A program made the position numbers and the translations under genes. The notes below the pieces were generated by a model that saw only the letters and a list, made by a program, of their open reading frames with translations, did no database searches and was not told where the DNA came from. This document shows positions 1-8,567 of a stretch of 33,821 bases of DNA, piece by piece. The DNA lies in assembly GCA_905612355.1 (NCBI GenBank), contig CAJQRU010000126.1, positions 1-33,821 of the forward strand, given 5' to 3'. The DNA is from an uncultured Gammaproteobacteria bacterium. Its GTDB lineage: Bacteria; Pseudomonadota; Gammaproteobacteria; Arenicellales; UBA868. Within the stretch, counting starts at the first letter, position 1, and each line of letters starts with the position of its first letter.

Positions 1-382
1 CCGCAATTGGGCGCTAATGATCACCTATCTTTTCCACAGCACAGCTTTTGCACTTTTCGTTCTATGGCCAACCGACATCGGCTTTACCCTATCCGCCATC
101 ATTTTCGGTCTCAGCGCCTGGAGTGTCCCTGCCATCATGGCTGCAACCTGTGCAGAACTGCTTGGTGCGCGACTAGCGCCTACCGCGTTAGGCTTTGTGA
201 CCCTCTTTCATAGCGTAGGTCAGGTCGCTGGGCCCTACATTGCCGGTGTGATGGCAGACGCCACCGGCTCATTTGATTCTTCATTTCTACTGGCGAGCGC
301 CGCTGCACTGACAGCTGCGATTGGCGCCGCATTCCTTCGAGTGAAACCCTTGTCTGATAATGACAGTCAACCATGTGCCTGA
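1..382 (+). CDS. MFS transporter, C-terminal fragment (YbfB/YjiJ-like)
   Basis: This is the 3' end of a gene that begins left of the window; the reading frame is open from base 2 and gives about 126 residues. It shows roughly three to four hydrophobic helices separated by short turns, with Gly-rich segments such as FGLSAWSVPAIMAA and GQVAGPYIAGVMAD. These fit the last helices of a major facilitator superfamily permease, and the pattern is closest to the YbfB/YjiJ-type group I know. The protein would sit in the inner membrane and export or import a small solute; the substrate cannot be told from this part. It lies 88 bases upstream of a VOC-family gene on the same strand. Family call fairly sure; subfamily is inference. 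Confidence 0.75.
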   Translation, partial: RNWALMITYLFHSTAFALFVLWPTDIGFTLSAIIFGLSAWSVPAIMAATCAELLGARLAPTALGFVTLFHSVGQVAGPYIAGVMADATGSFDSSFLLASAAALTAAIGAAFLRVKPLSDNDSQPCA

Positions 383-470
383 CCAACCGGCCACAGTCAC
401 TCAGCCTTAGATCATGGACGCCAGTACACTGCTCCACCTAACCGTACATCACTAGACCGAAGGAGGCACT

Positions 471-998
471 ATGAGTCGTTTATTTGGTCCGATTCGCCAG
501 ATGGGATACGTCGTCCGCGACATCGAGTCTGCCATGCGCCATTGGATCGATGTTTGCGGGATTGGTCCGTTTTTTTATGTCGACCGACTACCGTTAATTA
601 ACTTTCAGTACCAAGGTCAATCCGGTGATCCTCACCTTTCCATTGCGCTTGCCAATTCAGGAGATGTGCAGGTTGAACTGATCCAGCAAAAAGATAACAC
701 CCCCACCATGTATCAGGATTTTCTCGGGCGTGGGCTCGAGGGACTGCAGCACTGGTCTAGTTGGCCAGAGGACTTCGAAAGGTGCTACGAGACTGCGCTC
801 AAGGCGGGGTATAAAGTCGGCCAAGAAGCCGACAGCCCGCGCGGGCGGTTCGTCTATTTTCTTAACGAAGGGCACCCGGGGACCGTCATTGAGATGGCAG
901 CCTTAACACCGGAACGTCGGCGCATCTTTGATGGGGTTCGTGAGGCGGCGGTTAACTGGGACGGTACGGAACCGATTCGACGCGAATGGCCCAGCTAA
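471..998 (+). CDS. VOC (glyoxalase/epimerase-fold) family protein
   Basis: A 175-residue protein with the paired beta-alpha-beta-beta-beta layout of the vicinal oxygen chelate superfamily. Likely metal ligands are visible at the usual places: Gln10 (RQMGYVV), Glu69 (VQVELIQ), His94 (GLQHWSSW) and Glu141 (VIEMAAL). Gln in place of the first His is known in some VOC enzymes. Members catalyse isomerisation, epimerisation, ring cleavage or glutathione addition using a divalent metal; which applies here cannot be told. The start is secure: a strong Shine-Dalgarno AAGGAGG lies just before the ATG. It follows the MFS gene and converges on the dehydrogenase E2 gene. A role in the same catabolic pathway is inference from position only. 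Confidence 0.85.
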   Translation: MSRLFGPIRQMGYVVRDIESAMRHWIDVCGIGPFFYVDRLPLINFQYQGQSGDPHLSIALANSGDVQVELIQQKDNTPTMYQDFLGRGLEGLQHWSSWPEDFERCYETALKAGYKVGQEADSPRGRFVYFLNEGHPGTVIEMAALTPERRRIFDGVREAAVNWDGTEPIRREWPS

Positions 999-1047
999 AC
1001 TGTCGGCGATTGCCAGCAGATACCAACGAACAGGTCTGTCAAAACTG

Positions 1048-2193
1048 CTAAGTTGTTAACGCCTCGGGCGACTCGATCAGCGCCTTGAGATCCGTTAGAA
1101 AACGAGCACACGGCGCACCGTCGATCACACGATGATCGAAAGTCACCACCAGCGTCGCTATTTGACCGACTTCAACCTCGCCACCGGCTACCACCGGAGC
1201 AAAACGAATGCGTCCCACCCCAAGAATTGCCGCTTGGGGTGGATTCAGCACGGGAGTAAACCAATCAACACCAAGACCGCCGAGGTTACTGACGGTAAAC
1301 GTTCCATTCTGAAAATCAGCGGGCTCCAGAGATCCGGTCCGGGCCTTGTCGGCTAATCTTCGCACCTCGGCAGCGATCTGAGTGAGGCTGAGTTTTTCGG
1401 CGTCGCGCAAAACCGGCACCACCAGTCCCGCTTCAATATCAATCGCTACACCAAGATTAATGCTTGAATACTGATGAACCGCATTGTCAATCAATGCCGC
1501 GTTTAACCGAGGGTGCACCTTTAACGTCAACGCCGTGGCTTTAAGAATGAGATCATTAATGGATGGCACTACGTCAGACGTATCTCGCCAGCCCTGTTCG
1601 TGTTGTGCGCGCAGCGCCATCAGCGCACCGCAATTGATGTCGACCCCTTCCGTCACATGAGGGGCGGCCGCCCAACTGGCACCCAGTCGTTCAGCCGTCG
1701 TGCGTCTTATGCCAGCCAGTGGGGTCACTTCCACCCCTTGATCGGAGACTGGCGTTGGAGGCGCCGCCGTGCCTTCATCGATGGCTCGCTGCACATCTTC
1801 CTTGGTTACACGACCACCAGGTCCTGTGCCGATAATCGCCTCCGCATCTACCCCGTGGCGATCAGCGAGCCTTCGAGCCACAGGCGTTACGCGCGAACCC
1901 GCTGGCGCGCTCGATGCTAGCGGCGCTGGTGCCTCTACCTCGGGTAGTACTTCATCGGCCTCGCCAATCCAAGCCAATAGGGCCCCGACCTCATACTCAC
2001 CATCAGTCTGGCCTACGATTCGAAGCAAAACACCGGCAACGGGCGACTCCACTTCGACCACTGTTTTATCCGTCTCAATCGACACCAACAGCTGTCCTTC
2101 TGCAACATTGCTACCCTCACCAACATGCCATTCGACCACACGTCCTTTCTCCATCGTGTGACCTAGCGCTGCCAGGCGAAACTGTGTGGCCAT
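1048..2193 (-). CDS. 2-oxoacid dehydrogenase E2, dihydrolipoamide acyltransferase
   Basis: A 381-residue E2 component that carries acyl groups on lipoamide and passes them to CoA. It has one lipoyl domain at residues about 2-77, with the lipoylated Lys43 in ETDKT. A linker rich in Pro and Ala follows, then the peripheral E3/E1-binding domain at about 100-138 (TPVARRLA, GPGGRVTKEDV). The catalytic acyltransferase domain spans about 155-378 with the active-site motif DHRVIDG (His354, Asp358). It is the last gene of the minus-strand set E1alpha-E1beta-E2, 15 bases after E1beta. A single lipoyl domain and the E1alpha/E1beta arrangement suit the acetoin- or pyruvate-type group. The substrate is not determined, so no gene symbol is given. 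Confidence 0.92.
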   Translation of the reverse strand: MATQFRLAALGHTMEKGRVVEWHVGEGSNVAEGQLLVSIETDKTVVEVESPVAGVLLRIVGQTDGEYEVGALLAWIGEADEVLPEVEAPAPLASSAPAGSRVTPVARRLADRHGVDAEAIIGTGPGGRVTKEDVQRAIDEGTAAPPTPVSDQGVEVTPLAGIRRTTAERLGASWAAAPHVTEGVDINCGALMALRAQHEQGWRDTSDVVPSINDLILKATALTLKVHPRLNAALIDNAVHQYSSINLGVAIDIEAGLVVPVLRDAEKLSLTQIAAEVRRLADKARTGSLEPADFQNGTFTVSNLGGLGVDWFTPVLNPPQAAILGVGRIRFAPVVAGGEVEVGQIATLVVTFDHRVIDGAPCARFLTDLKALIESPEALTT

Positions 2194-2208
2194 ATTAGAA
2201 CCTCGTCA

Positions 2209-3180
2209 TTAGTTCATTACACGGTTGACTGCGGAAACGACATTCGCCGCCTCGGGCACCACGTGCTTGACCAATTCTGCGCTGAACGGCATGGGCACAT
2301 GGGGGCTGCCAACACGCACAACCGGTGCCTTAAGATCACTGAAACAACTCTCTGCGATCATGGCCGCGATTTCCGATACGGAACCGGCAAAACTGGAATC
2401 CTCCCCGCACACCACCACACGACCTGTTTTACGAACAGACTCACAGATCGTCTCCGTATCGAGCGGCGACAACGTACGTGGATCAACGATCTCAATGTCA
2501 TAGCCTTCATCTTCGAGAAGCACTGCCGCCTCTAGTGATTTCTGCACCATCGGCCCAATGGCAACCACCGTAACGTCTTCGCCTTCGCGCTTGATATCAG
2601 CCTTACCAAAGGGAATCAGGTATTCCCCCTCAGGGACTTCACCCTTGTGGGTATAGGTCCGCTTGTATTCGAAAAACATCACAGGGTCAGGACTCCGTAT
2701 GGCCGTCTTGAGCAACCCCTTGCCGTCCGCCGGTGTCGAAGGCACTACTACCTGCAGACCGGGCACGTGCATAAACCAGGATTCCATTATTTGGGAATGC
2801 TGAGCGGCCAACAGACGACCCACTCCGCAAGGTAGCCGTACCACCATCGGTACGCTCGCCTGCCCTCCGGTCATATAACGCATCTTTGCTGCTTGGTTGA
2901 CCACCTCATCCATCGCGCAGGTAATGAAATCAAGATACATGATTTCGATAACCGGATTCATGCCAGCCATTGCCGCTCCCACACCCAGACCCACTATGCC
3001 CGCTTCAGCAATCGGTGTCTCAAATATCCGTCCGGGGAACTTTTCCGCAACCCCATCGGTCACCTTGTAGGGCCCACCGTGGGTAATAACATCTTCACCC
3101 ATGACAAAGACCGACTCATCCCGCGCCATCTCTTCGTGCAGTGCCTCACGGAGCGCCTCATTGAATGCCATAACAGTCAT
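2209..3180 (-). CDS. 2-oxoacid dehydrogenase E1 beta subunit
   Basis: The beta subunit of the thiamine-diphosphate-dependent E1, which with E1alpha decarboxylates a 2-oxoacid (or cleaves acetoin) and acylates E2. Family features include FVMGEDV near the N-terminus, ETPIAEAGIVGLGVGAAM, and the C-terminal transketolase-like segment around VDPRTLSPLDTETI. The length of about 323 residues is normal. A GTG at 3183 and an ATG at 3180 are both possible starts. I prefer the ATG, which shares one base with the E1alpha stop (TGATG), a form typical of translational coupling; the GTG would give a four-base overlap. It shares an operon with the genes on both sides. AcoB- or PdhB-like; substrate unassigned. 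Confidence 0.92.
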   Translation of the reverse strand: MTVMAFNEALREALHEEMARDESVFVMGEDVITHGGPYKVTDGVAEKFPGRIFETPIAEAGIVGLGVGAAMAGMNPVIEIMYLDFITCAMDEVVNQAAKMRYMTGGQASVPMVVRLPCGVGRLLAAQHSQIMESWFMHVPGLQVVVPSTPADGKGLLKTAIRSPDPVMFFEYKRTYTHKGEVPEGEYLIPFGKADIKREGEDVTVVAIGPMVQKSLEAAVLLEDEGYDIEIVDPRTLSPLDTETICESVRKTGRVVVCGEDSSFAGSVSEIAAMIAESCFSDLKAPVVRVGSPHVPMPFSAELVKHVVPEAANVVSAVNRVMN

Positions 3181-4160
3181 CACGCCACCTCCTTCGCGTC
3201 AAACAACACATCTGTGCCGACCTCGCCCATCTCAGGCCACGGGCTCTCTTCTGCGAACTTGGCAGCGCGCGTGATCTCATCCCCAGCGCGCTGCTGGACC
3301 TGGTCATCATCTGCGCTGCTCAGCCAATTTCGTTCCGTCATAAAGTCACGCAAAATGTTGATGGGATCCGCGTTGAGCTTGCGTTCCTCGACCTCTTCCT
3401 CAGTGCGATATTGCTGCTCATCACCAAGACTGTGTCCGTAGAATCGATAGGTCCGGGCCTCGATCAGGCTCGGTCCGCCGCCACTTCGAGCCCGCGCAAC
3501 GGCCTCCGCAATCACTTCATAGACTTCGATTGCATCCTGTCCATTAACCGAGACCCCGGGAATCGAGTAGGAACCGGCCATATCAGCCACCGAGTCAACT
3601 ACCGCTACATTTTTTCTCGGAACCCATTGCTGATAACCATTGTTTTCGCAGACGTAGACCACGGGCAGCTGCCACAGCGATCCCATCGCGATGGCCTCAT
3701 GAAACGTGCCACGGGCGGCCGCACCATCACCGAAGAAACAAACCGAAACCTGATCCGTGCCGCGAATCTTGCTGGCTAATGCGGTGCCGGTGGTAGGACC
3801 GATACCTGCGCCAACGATCCCATTGGCCCCCAACATATTGAGTGAGAAATCGGCCACGTGCATGGACCCGCCTTTACCTTTACACGTGCCCGTGGCCTTA
3901 CCGAACAGTTCCGCCATCATCTTATCGGATTCAGCCCCCTTGGCGATGCAGTGGCCATGACTGCGATGCGTACCAAGAACGTAGTCATCATCTCGCAGAT
4001 TTGCACACACGCCAACGGCGACGGCCTCCTCGCCGCAATACATATGAAGCGTACCCACCACATTACCCAGATTTGTTTGCCGGTTCGCCTCTTCCTCAAA
4101 CAAACGGATACGCCACATATCCGTATACATTTTCAGGCACTTTTCTTGTGTCAAGCTCAT
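3180..4160 (-). CDS. 2-oxoacid dehydrogenase E1 alpha subunit
   Basis: The 326-residue alpha subunit of a thiamine-diphosphate-dependent E1. The cofactor motif runs from GDG (144-146) to NN (173-174), and GTCKGKGGSMHV at 91-102 is the conserved segment near the substrate channel. The regulatory-loop region RFYGHSLGDEQQYR is also present. This is the first gene of the minus-strand E1alpha-E1beta-E2 set. A purine-rich GAGAGG about 8 bases before the ATG supports the start. The sequence type matches acetoin dehydrogenase/pyruvate dehydrogenase alpha subunits of the two-chain E1 class rather than the single-chain AceE type of the E. coli housekeeping enzyme. No dihydrolipoamide dehydrogenase (E3) gene accompanies it, so E3 must come from elsewhere in the genome. 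Confidence 0.93.
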   Translation of the reverse strand: MSLTQEKCLKMYTDMWRIRLFEEEANRQTNLGNVVGTLHMYCGEEAVAVGVCANLRDDDYVLGTHRSHGHCIAKGAESDKMMAELFGKATGTCKGKGGSMHVADFSLNMLGANGIVGAGIGPTTGTALASKIRGTDQVSVCFFGDGAAARGTFHEAIAMGSLWQLPVVYVCENNGYQQWVPRKNVAVVDSVADMAGSYSIPGVSVNGQDAIEVYEVIAEAVARARSGGGPSLIEARTYRFYGHSLGDEQQYRTEEEVEERKLNADPINILRDFMTERNWLSSADDDQVQQRAGDEITRAAKFAEESPWPEMGEVGTDVLFDAKEVA

Positions 4161-4307
4161 CGTCTCATCCTCTCTTCGATCGTTGTTTGAGTTTAGGGGA
4201 CGAGCCGCTATGATGACCAGCGCATATAGGAAATAAACAGATCAACGTCGAGTTAAACCCGCATTCGCATCGTGGTTTCTTGTCCCACCACTCGGAGAAC
4301 ATACCCT

Positions 4308-5069
4308 ATGAGACTCAAGGGAAAAGTTGCCATCGTTTCCGGTGGCTCCTCCGGGATCGGGGCCGCTGCCTGCCGTTTGTTCGCTGGTGAAAAAGCGGCC
4401 GGTATCATCGTCGCCGATATCAATACCGAAGGCGGTCTCGCGGTCGCCTCGGCCATTAACGAGGCCGGCGGTCAAGCGACTTTCATCCATCTGGACGTGA
4501 GCGATGAGTCCGCTTGGCGTGACGCCGTCGCTACCACCGTGTCCACCTATGGGCGCCTCGATATCACGGTTAATAATGCGGGTTTGTCCTTGCCTGAAGG
4601 CCGTGCCCGTATTGAGGAAACCAGCCTAGCAGTGTGGGATGAAATGCACGCCGTCAATCTGACCGGCGTTTTTCTTGGCATGAAGCATTCGATTGCACCC
4701 ATGCGCGAGTCTGGTGGCGGCTCGTTGATCAACATCTCTTCTATCTATGGTCTGGTGGGCAGTATTGGCAGTACTGCGTACCACTCCGCCAAGGGTGCAG
4801 TGCGCAACCTAACCAAGGCCGCCGCCATTCAGTACGCACCGGAGGGTATTCGGGCCAATTCCATCCATCCCGGCTTTGCCGACACAGGAATGACCGCTAA
4901 GCTGCACGCTCAACCCGGTGAACGTGCAGCTCGCATTGGTAAAACGCCCATAGGTCGAATGGGCACCCCGGAGGACATCGCCTGGGGCTGCGTCTATCTT
5001 GCCTCCGACGAATCGAGTTTTGTCACCGGCGCCGAACTGGTTATCGACGGTGGCATGGTCGCGCAGTAA
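4308..5069 (+). CDS. short-chain dehydrogenase/reductase (SDR), first of a pair
   Basis: A classical SDR of 253 residues, an NAD(P)-dependent oxidoreductase of a hydroxyl or keto group. The nucleotide-binding motif is SGGSSGIG at 11-18, with Ser replacing the usual first Thr. Asp37 at the end of the second strand suggests NAD(H). NNAG is at 89-92, and the catalytic set is Ser145, Tyr158, Lys162. The C-terminal LVIDGG is typical. I chose the ATG at 4308 (MRLKGKV), since homologues begin there and an A/G-rich stretch precedes it; an in-frame ATG at 4272 adds an unlikely 12-residue leader. It is divergent from the E1alpha gene and 8 bases ahead of a second SDR, so the two are probably co-transcribed. 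Substrate unknown. Confidence 0.9.
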   Translation: MRLKGKVAIVSGGSSGIGAAACRLFAGEKAAGIIVADINTEGGLAVASAINEAGGQATFIHLDVSDESAWRDAVATTVSTYGRLDITVNNAGLSLPEGRARIEETSLAVWDEMHAVNLTGVFLGMKHSIAPMRESGGGSLINISSIYGLVGSIGSTAYHSAKGAVRNLTKAAAIQYAPEGIRANSIHPGFADTGMTAKLHAQPGERAARIGKTPIGRMGTPEDIAWGCVYLASDESSFVTGAELVIDGGMVAQ

Positions 5070-5077
5070 GTTGACAC

Positions 5078-5851
5078 ATGAAACTCAGCGGCAAAGCGAG
5101 TCTCGTCACCGGCGCTGCCCGTGGAATCGGCCGCGCCATTGCCGAACGTCTTGCCGATGAAGGGTCCAATGTTGCGCTAGCGGATGTTCGCAAAGAACTC
5201 CTGACTGACGTTGCCGCCGCCGTAGATAAAAAGGGCGTCCAATCCCTCATGATCGCGGCGGACGTGACCCAGCCTATCGAAGTCGAATCCATGATCAATG
5301 CGGTCATCTCAAACTTCGGTGGGATTGATATATTCTTCAACAATGCCGGCGTCGTAAAGGTCCAGGAATTCTTTGACGTCAAAGAAGAGGACTGGGATCA
5401 CATCATGGACGTCAACCTGAAAGCCGTCTTCTTCTGCGGCCAAGCCGTGGCCCGTCACATGCGCGAGCGGGGTCATGGAAAAATTATTAACACCGCTTCG
5501 CTGGCCGCGAATCGAGGCCGACCCGAAATGGCGGTTTACGCCGCGAGCAAGAGTGGTGTCGTTTCGGTGACTCGCTCAATGGCGATCGAACTCGCAGAGA
5601 CTGGCATCACTGTCAATGCCCTAGCCCCTGGAATCATTGATACCGACATGTGGGAATTGATCGATGCACAGTCCGGTGACCTGCGCCATGTAGCCAAAGG
5701 TGAAACCTTCAGAAACCGAAGCAGCCTGATACCCATGAAACGGCCCGGGCGACCTGATGAAGTGGCGAATGTTGCCGCTTTTCTCGCCTCTAGCGAATCC
5801 GACTACATCACAGGTCAGACGATCTATATCGATGGCGGTGATTCGGCCTGA
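5078..5851 (+). CDS. short-chain dehydrogenase/reductase (SDR), second of a pair
   Basis: A classical SDR of 257 residues. TGAARGIG (11-18) binds the dinucleotide, Asp36 points to NAD(H), NNAG lies at 89-92, and Ser141, Tyr154 and Lys158 form the active site. The end reads TGQTIYIDGG, as in sorbitol- or acetoin-type SDRs. It starts 8 bases after the previous SDR, so one transcript is likely. Its last 28 bases overlap, tail to tail, the end of the nitronate monooxygenase gene on the other strand. Two adjacent SDRs divergent from an acetoin/pyruvate-type dehydrogenase suggest stepwise oxidation of a hydroxy compound into a 2-oxoacid or diketone. That link is inference; no substrate is assigned. 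Confidence 0.92.
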   Translation: MKLSGKASLVTGAARGIGRAIAERLADEGSNVALADVRKELLTDVAAAVDKKGVQSLMIAADVTQPIEVESMINAVISNFGGIDIFFNNAGVVKVQEFFDVKEEDWDHIMDVNLKAVFFCGQAVARHMRERGHGKIINTASLAANRGRPEMAVYAASKSGVVSVTRSMAIELAETGITVNALAPGIIDTDMWELIDAQSGDLRHVAKGETFRNRSSLIPMKRPGRPDEVANVAAFLASSESDYITGQTIYIDGGDSA

Positions 5852-6969
5852 CCGCGTGCTTCGCCACTGATCAACTGCCGCAGCGTTTGCTCGGTCTCCT
5901 TGACCAGTTGTTCGAGCAGTTTTTCCGCAGGCAAGTTGCGCGACAAAGACGCACTCTGTCCCGCCCACAATGACATGAAATCAGTATTGCCCGCTTGACC
6001 GCTGGCTTTCCTGAGTGGCCCAGTCAAGGTGTTAAGAATCGGAAAGTCCGGTACAGCATCTTCTAAGTCACGCATCTCTTGCGTAAAACGATTCTGAAGA
6101 CCCCGGGCCGGTCGGCCGGAAAACGCGCGCGTTATTTGGGCGTCATCTGCAGCACTGCGATTGAGTGCGTCACGATAGGCTGGCGGAACAGCAGATTCAG
6201 GGCAAGTCAGAAACGCCGTGCCCAACTGCACTCCCTCAGCCCCCAGTGCCAAGGCGGCCGCGATACCGCGGCCATCTGCAATACCCCCGGCGGCAATCAC
6301 TGGAATCGACACCGCATCCACCACCTGAGGGACCAAAGACAACGTACCAATCTCACCCGCCGCATACGGCTCGGCAAACGTACCGCGGTGCCCGCCCGCT
6401 TCAAAACCCTGTGCGATGATCGCGTCTACTCCTCGTGACTCGAGCGCGCGCGCTTCGGCAACATTGGTGGCTGAACTCATGGTAAAGATACCGCGCTCAC
6501 GAAGGGGACGGAACAGCGACTCACTTGGCAGACCAAAATGAAAACTCACTACTGCCGGCGCCATCTCAAGCACAGCTTCGAGATGCTCAGCATTGAACGG
6601 CGGCGCCGAGGCCTGCGCTAACGGCACCTCGCCCAGACCCAGTTCCTGATAGAACGGCGCCAGTGCGGCTCGCATGGATTCATCTCTCACCGGATCCTGC
6701 TTAGGCTCACGATGGACAAAGAAGTTGATGTTGTAACTCCCGTTAGTCGCGGCACGCAGGGTCCGGCAGTCAGCACGTACCGCGGAAGCCGAATGAAACG
6801 CAAGGCCCAGCGATCCCAGAGCGCCGGCATTAGAGACAGCGGCAGCCAGTTTTGGCGTGGTAGCACTTGCCATAGGAGCCTGCACAATGGGGAAACGCAG
6901 CCCAAGCCGCTCAGTGAGTCGATTCGACGGCCAGCGCGCGGACACCACTGCTGTGTACGAATCGCTCAC
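5824..6969 (-). CDS. nitronate monooxygenase family flavoprotein
   Basis: A 381-residue FMN-dependent TIM-barrel enzyme of the nitronate monooxygenase (2-nitropropane dioxygenase) family. Seen are the N-terminal phosphate/flavin region PIVQAPMA (28-34), the catalytic His194 in AGGHRG, the FMN-binding AAGGIADGRG (226-235) and GVQLGTAFL (246-254). Characterised members oxidise propionate-3-nitronate or other alkyl nitronates, but many in this family have unknown substrates. The start is a GTG that shares one base with the stop of the rhodanese gene (TAGTG), so the genes are coupled. It is the third gene of the thiol dioxygenase-rhodanese-NMO set. Why an NMO-family enzyme sits in an apparent sulfur-oxidation operon is unclear; it may act on a different substrate. 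Confidence 0.9.
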   Translation of the reverse strand: MSDSYTAVVSARWPSNRLTERLGLRFPIVQAPMASATTPKLAAAVSNAGALGSLGLAFHSASAVRADCRTLRAATNGSYNINFFVHREPKQDPVRDESMRAALAPFYQELGLGEVPLAQASAPPFNAEHLEAVLEMAPAVVSFHFGLPSESLFRPLRERGIFTMSSATNVAEARALESRGVDAIIAQGFEAGGHRGTFAEPYAAGEIGTLSLVPQVVDAVSIPVIAAGGIADGRGIAAALALGAEGVQLGTAFLTCPESAVPPAYRDALNRSAADDAQITRAFSGRPARGLQNRFTQEMRDLEDAVPDFPILNTLTGPLRKASGQAGNTDFMSLWAGQSASLSRNLPAEKLLEQLVKETEQTLRQLISGEARGQAESPPSI

Positions 6970-8567
6970 TAGTCAAAACGCCTGAACGTTGTACAACCAT
7001 CCTTATTGACCTGTGCGACCAAGCCCAACTCCCAATCAAGATAAGCCTGCATCGCTTCCTCAACGGCGTCGCGACGCTCGTAAGGCTTGTACCAGACATC
7101 GGCGGGGTCCTCTTCCCAACACGGGTCTACCCCCACCTCGATGGGATTGCCGGCAGCCTGCCAAGCCTTCGTTCCACCAACCAGCACCGATACGGTCCGC
7201 GCGGTGGACTCAGTCACATCACCCGCGGCTACCCCGGCAAGCACACCGTCTGGTGACAAGAGGACAATCTCCCCGTCGGATGGTTGAGCAGACACCCACG
7301 CTGGTATTTCTTCACGCCTTATCATCCTGGCGCCTGGCAGGTGCCCCTGGCGATAGGTCAAGCTGTCGGCAAGATCAAACAATACAGCGTTGCCCGCGTT
7401 CACACGGGCGGCCAGTTCTCCAACCGAAATCTGGTGAACTGTCGTATTTGAAAGACTGAGCACAACACTCGATTCCTCACCGTCAACACACGGCAGTTGA
7501 TCCACCCCCACTTCTAAAACATAAACTTCAGACCAACCCATCTGAATGAGCCAAGATGCAGTCGAAGTGGCCCGCACTCCGGTATCGTCAACCAAAACCA
7601 AACGCGCATTTCTCACACCCACATACTCATCGGTCGCCTGAACCAGTTGACCACCCGGCGCGCACCGGGAACCCGGTAAATGACTTTGCTTAAACTCCGC
7701 GGGCGATCGTACGTCCATCACGAAAAGACTGCGTGCGTCCGCCTCGTGCCGAAAACCTTCTAACTCTTCGAGCGAAACATACGGCACAGAAAATCTTGCG
7801 GCCACTCGTTCGGTCACAGCATTGGAACGCTCAAGTCCGCGCGCCGACACTTTGGGCGCAACACGCGACTGATCACGCTCTAGCGCATAACCGGCCAGAT
7901 GCCAGCCCATTGTCCCATCCTTGAGGGCAACCACTCGATTCGGAATACCGGCATTGATCAATGACTGGCTACCGATGATGCTGCGGGTCCGTCCTGCACA
8001 GTTAACAACCACTAAGGTATTAGGGTCCGGCGCAAGATCGTGCACGCGATAAACCAGCTCGGCCCCAGGACAACAAACCCCCCCGGGTATATTCATATTT
8101 TGAAACTCTGGCAACGGTCGACTGTCCAAAACCACCAGGTCCGTTCCCGATGCTTGAAGCGCTTTCAACTCCTGTGCCGAAACGTGCGGCGTGTCATACA
8201 CGGACTCAACAAATTCGCCAAACGCCTTACTGGGCACGTTAACACCAGAGAATAATTCAAAGCCAGCCGCCTTCCATCCTGCAACACCGTTTTCTAGTAC
8301 GTGAACATCGCAATACCCGAATGCAGACAAGCGCTGTGCGGCTTTGCTGGCACCCAGCTCTCCATTGCCCTCATCACACAAAACGATGGGCGTCGCCAAA
8401 CGCGGAACTAGGCGGCCAAAATCTATTTCGAGGCGGGCCAACGGTACAGACACAGCAAAGAGCAGATGTTCATTGGCAAATGCACCGCCCTCGCGCACGT
8501 CCACCAATGCAAGCTCATCAGACCCTCGAATCCGCTCTCGCAGACTTTCCGCCGACAGTTTCATCAT
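6969..8567 (-). CDS. four-domain rhodanese-like protein
   Basis: A 532-residue protein made of four rhodanese domains in tandem, at about 5-105, 129-230, 264-355 and 379-475, plus a conserved-looking tail (PADVWYKPYERRDAVEEAM). Rhodaneses move sulfane sulfur through an active-site Cys. Domain 2 has the canonical loop CAGRTRS with Cys190, and domain 1 has Cys64 in CDEGNGE. In domain 3 the loop starts with Asp327 (DDTGVRA) and in domain 4 with Ser438 (SPDGVLA), so these two cannot form a persulfide. There is no signal peptide, so it is cytoplasmic. Its start overlaps the stop of the upstream cupin gene (ATGATGA), and its stop overlaps the NMO start, giving a compact three-gene unit. Inferred role: handling of sulfur released or oxidised in thiol catabolism. 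Confidence 0.92.
   Translation of the reverse strand: MMKLSAESLRERIRGSDELALVDVREGGAFANEHLLFAVSVPLARLEIDFGRLVPRLATPIVLCDEGNGELGASKAAQRLSAFGYCDVHVLENGVAGWKAAGFELFSGVNVPSKAFGEFVESVYDTPHVSAQELKALQASGTDLVVLDSRPLPEFQNMNIPGGVCCPGAELVYRVHDLAPDPNTLVVVNCAGRTRSIIGSQSLINAGIPNRVVALKDGTMGWHLAGYALERDQSRVAPKVSARGLERSNAVTERVAARFSVPYVSLEELEGFRHEADARSLFVMDVRSPAEFKQSHLPGSRCAPGGQLVQATDEYVGVRNARLVLVDDTGVRATSTASWLIQMGWSEVYVLEVGVDQLPCVDGEESSVVLSLSNTTVHQISVGELAARVNAGNAVLFDLADSLTYRQGHLPGARMIRREEIPAWVSAQPSDGEIVLLSPDGVLAGVAAGDVTESTARTVSVLVGGTKAWQAAGNPIEVGVDPCWEEDPADVWYKPYERRDAVEEAMQAYLDWELGLVAQVNKDGCTTFRRFD

Noticed and set aside
4161-4307. Divergent promoters between E1alpha and the first SDR
   Set aside because: AT-rich stretches such as TAAACT are present, but no convincing -35/-10 pair or inverted repeat could be set out, so no site is listed. 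A promoter region is nevertheless expected here.
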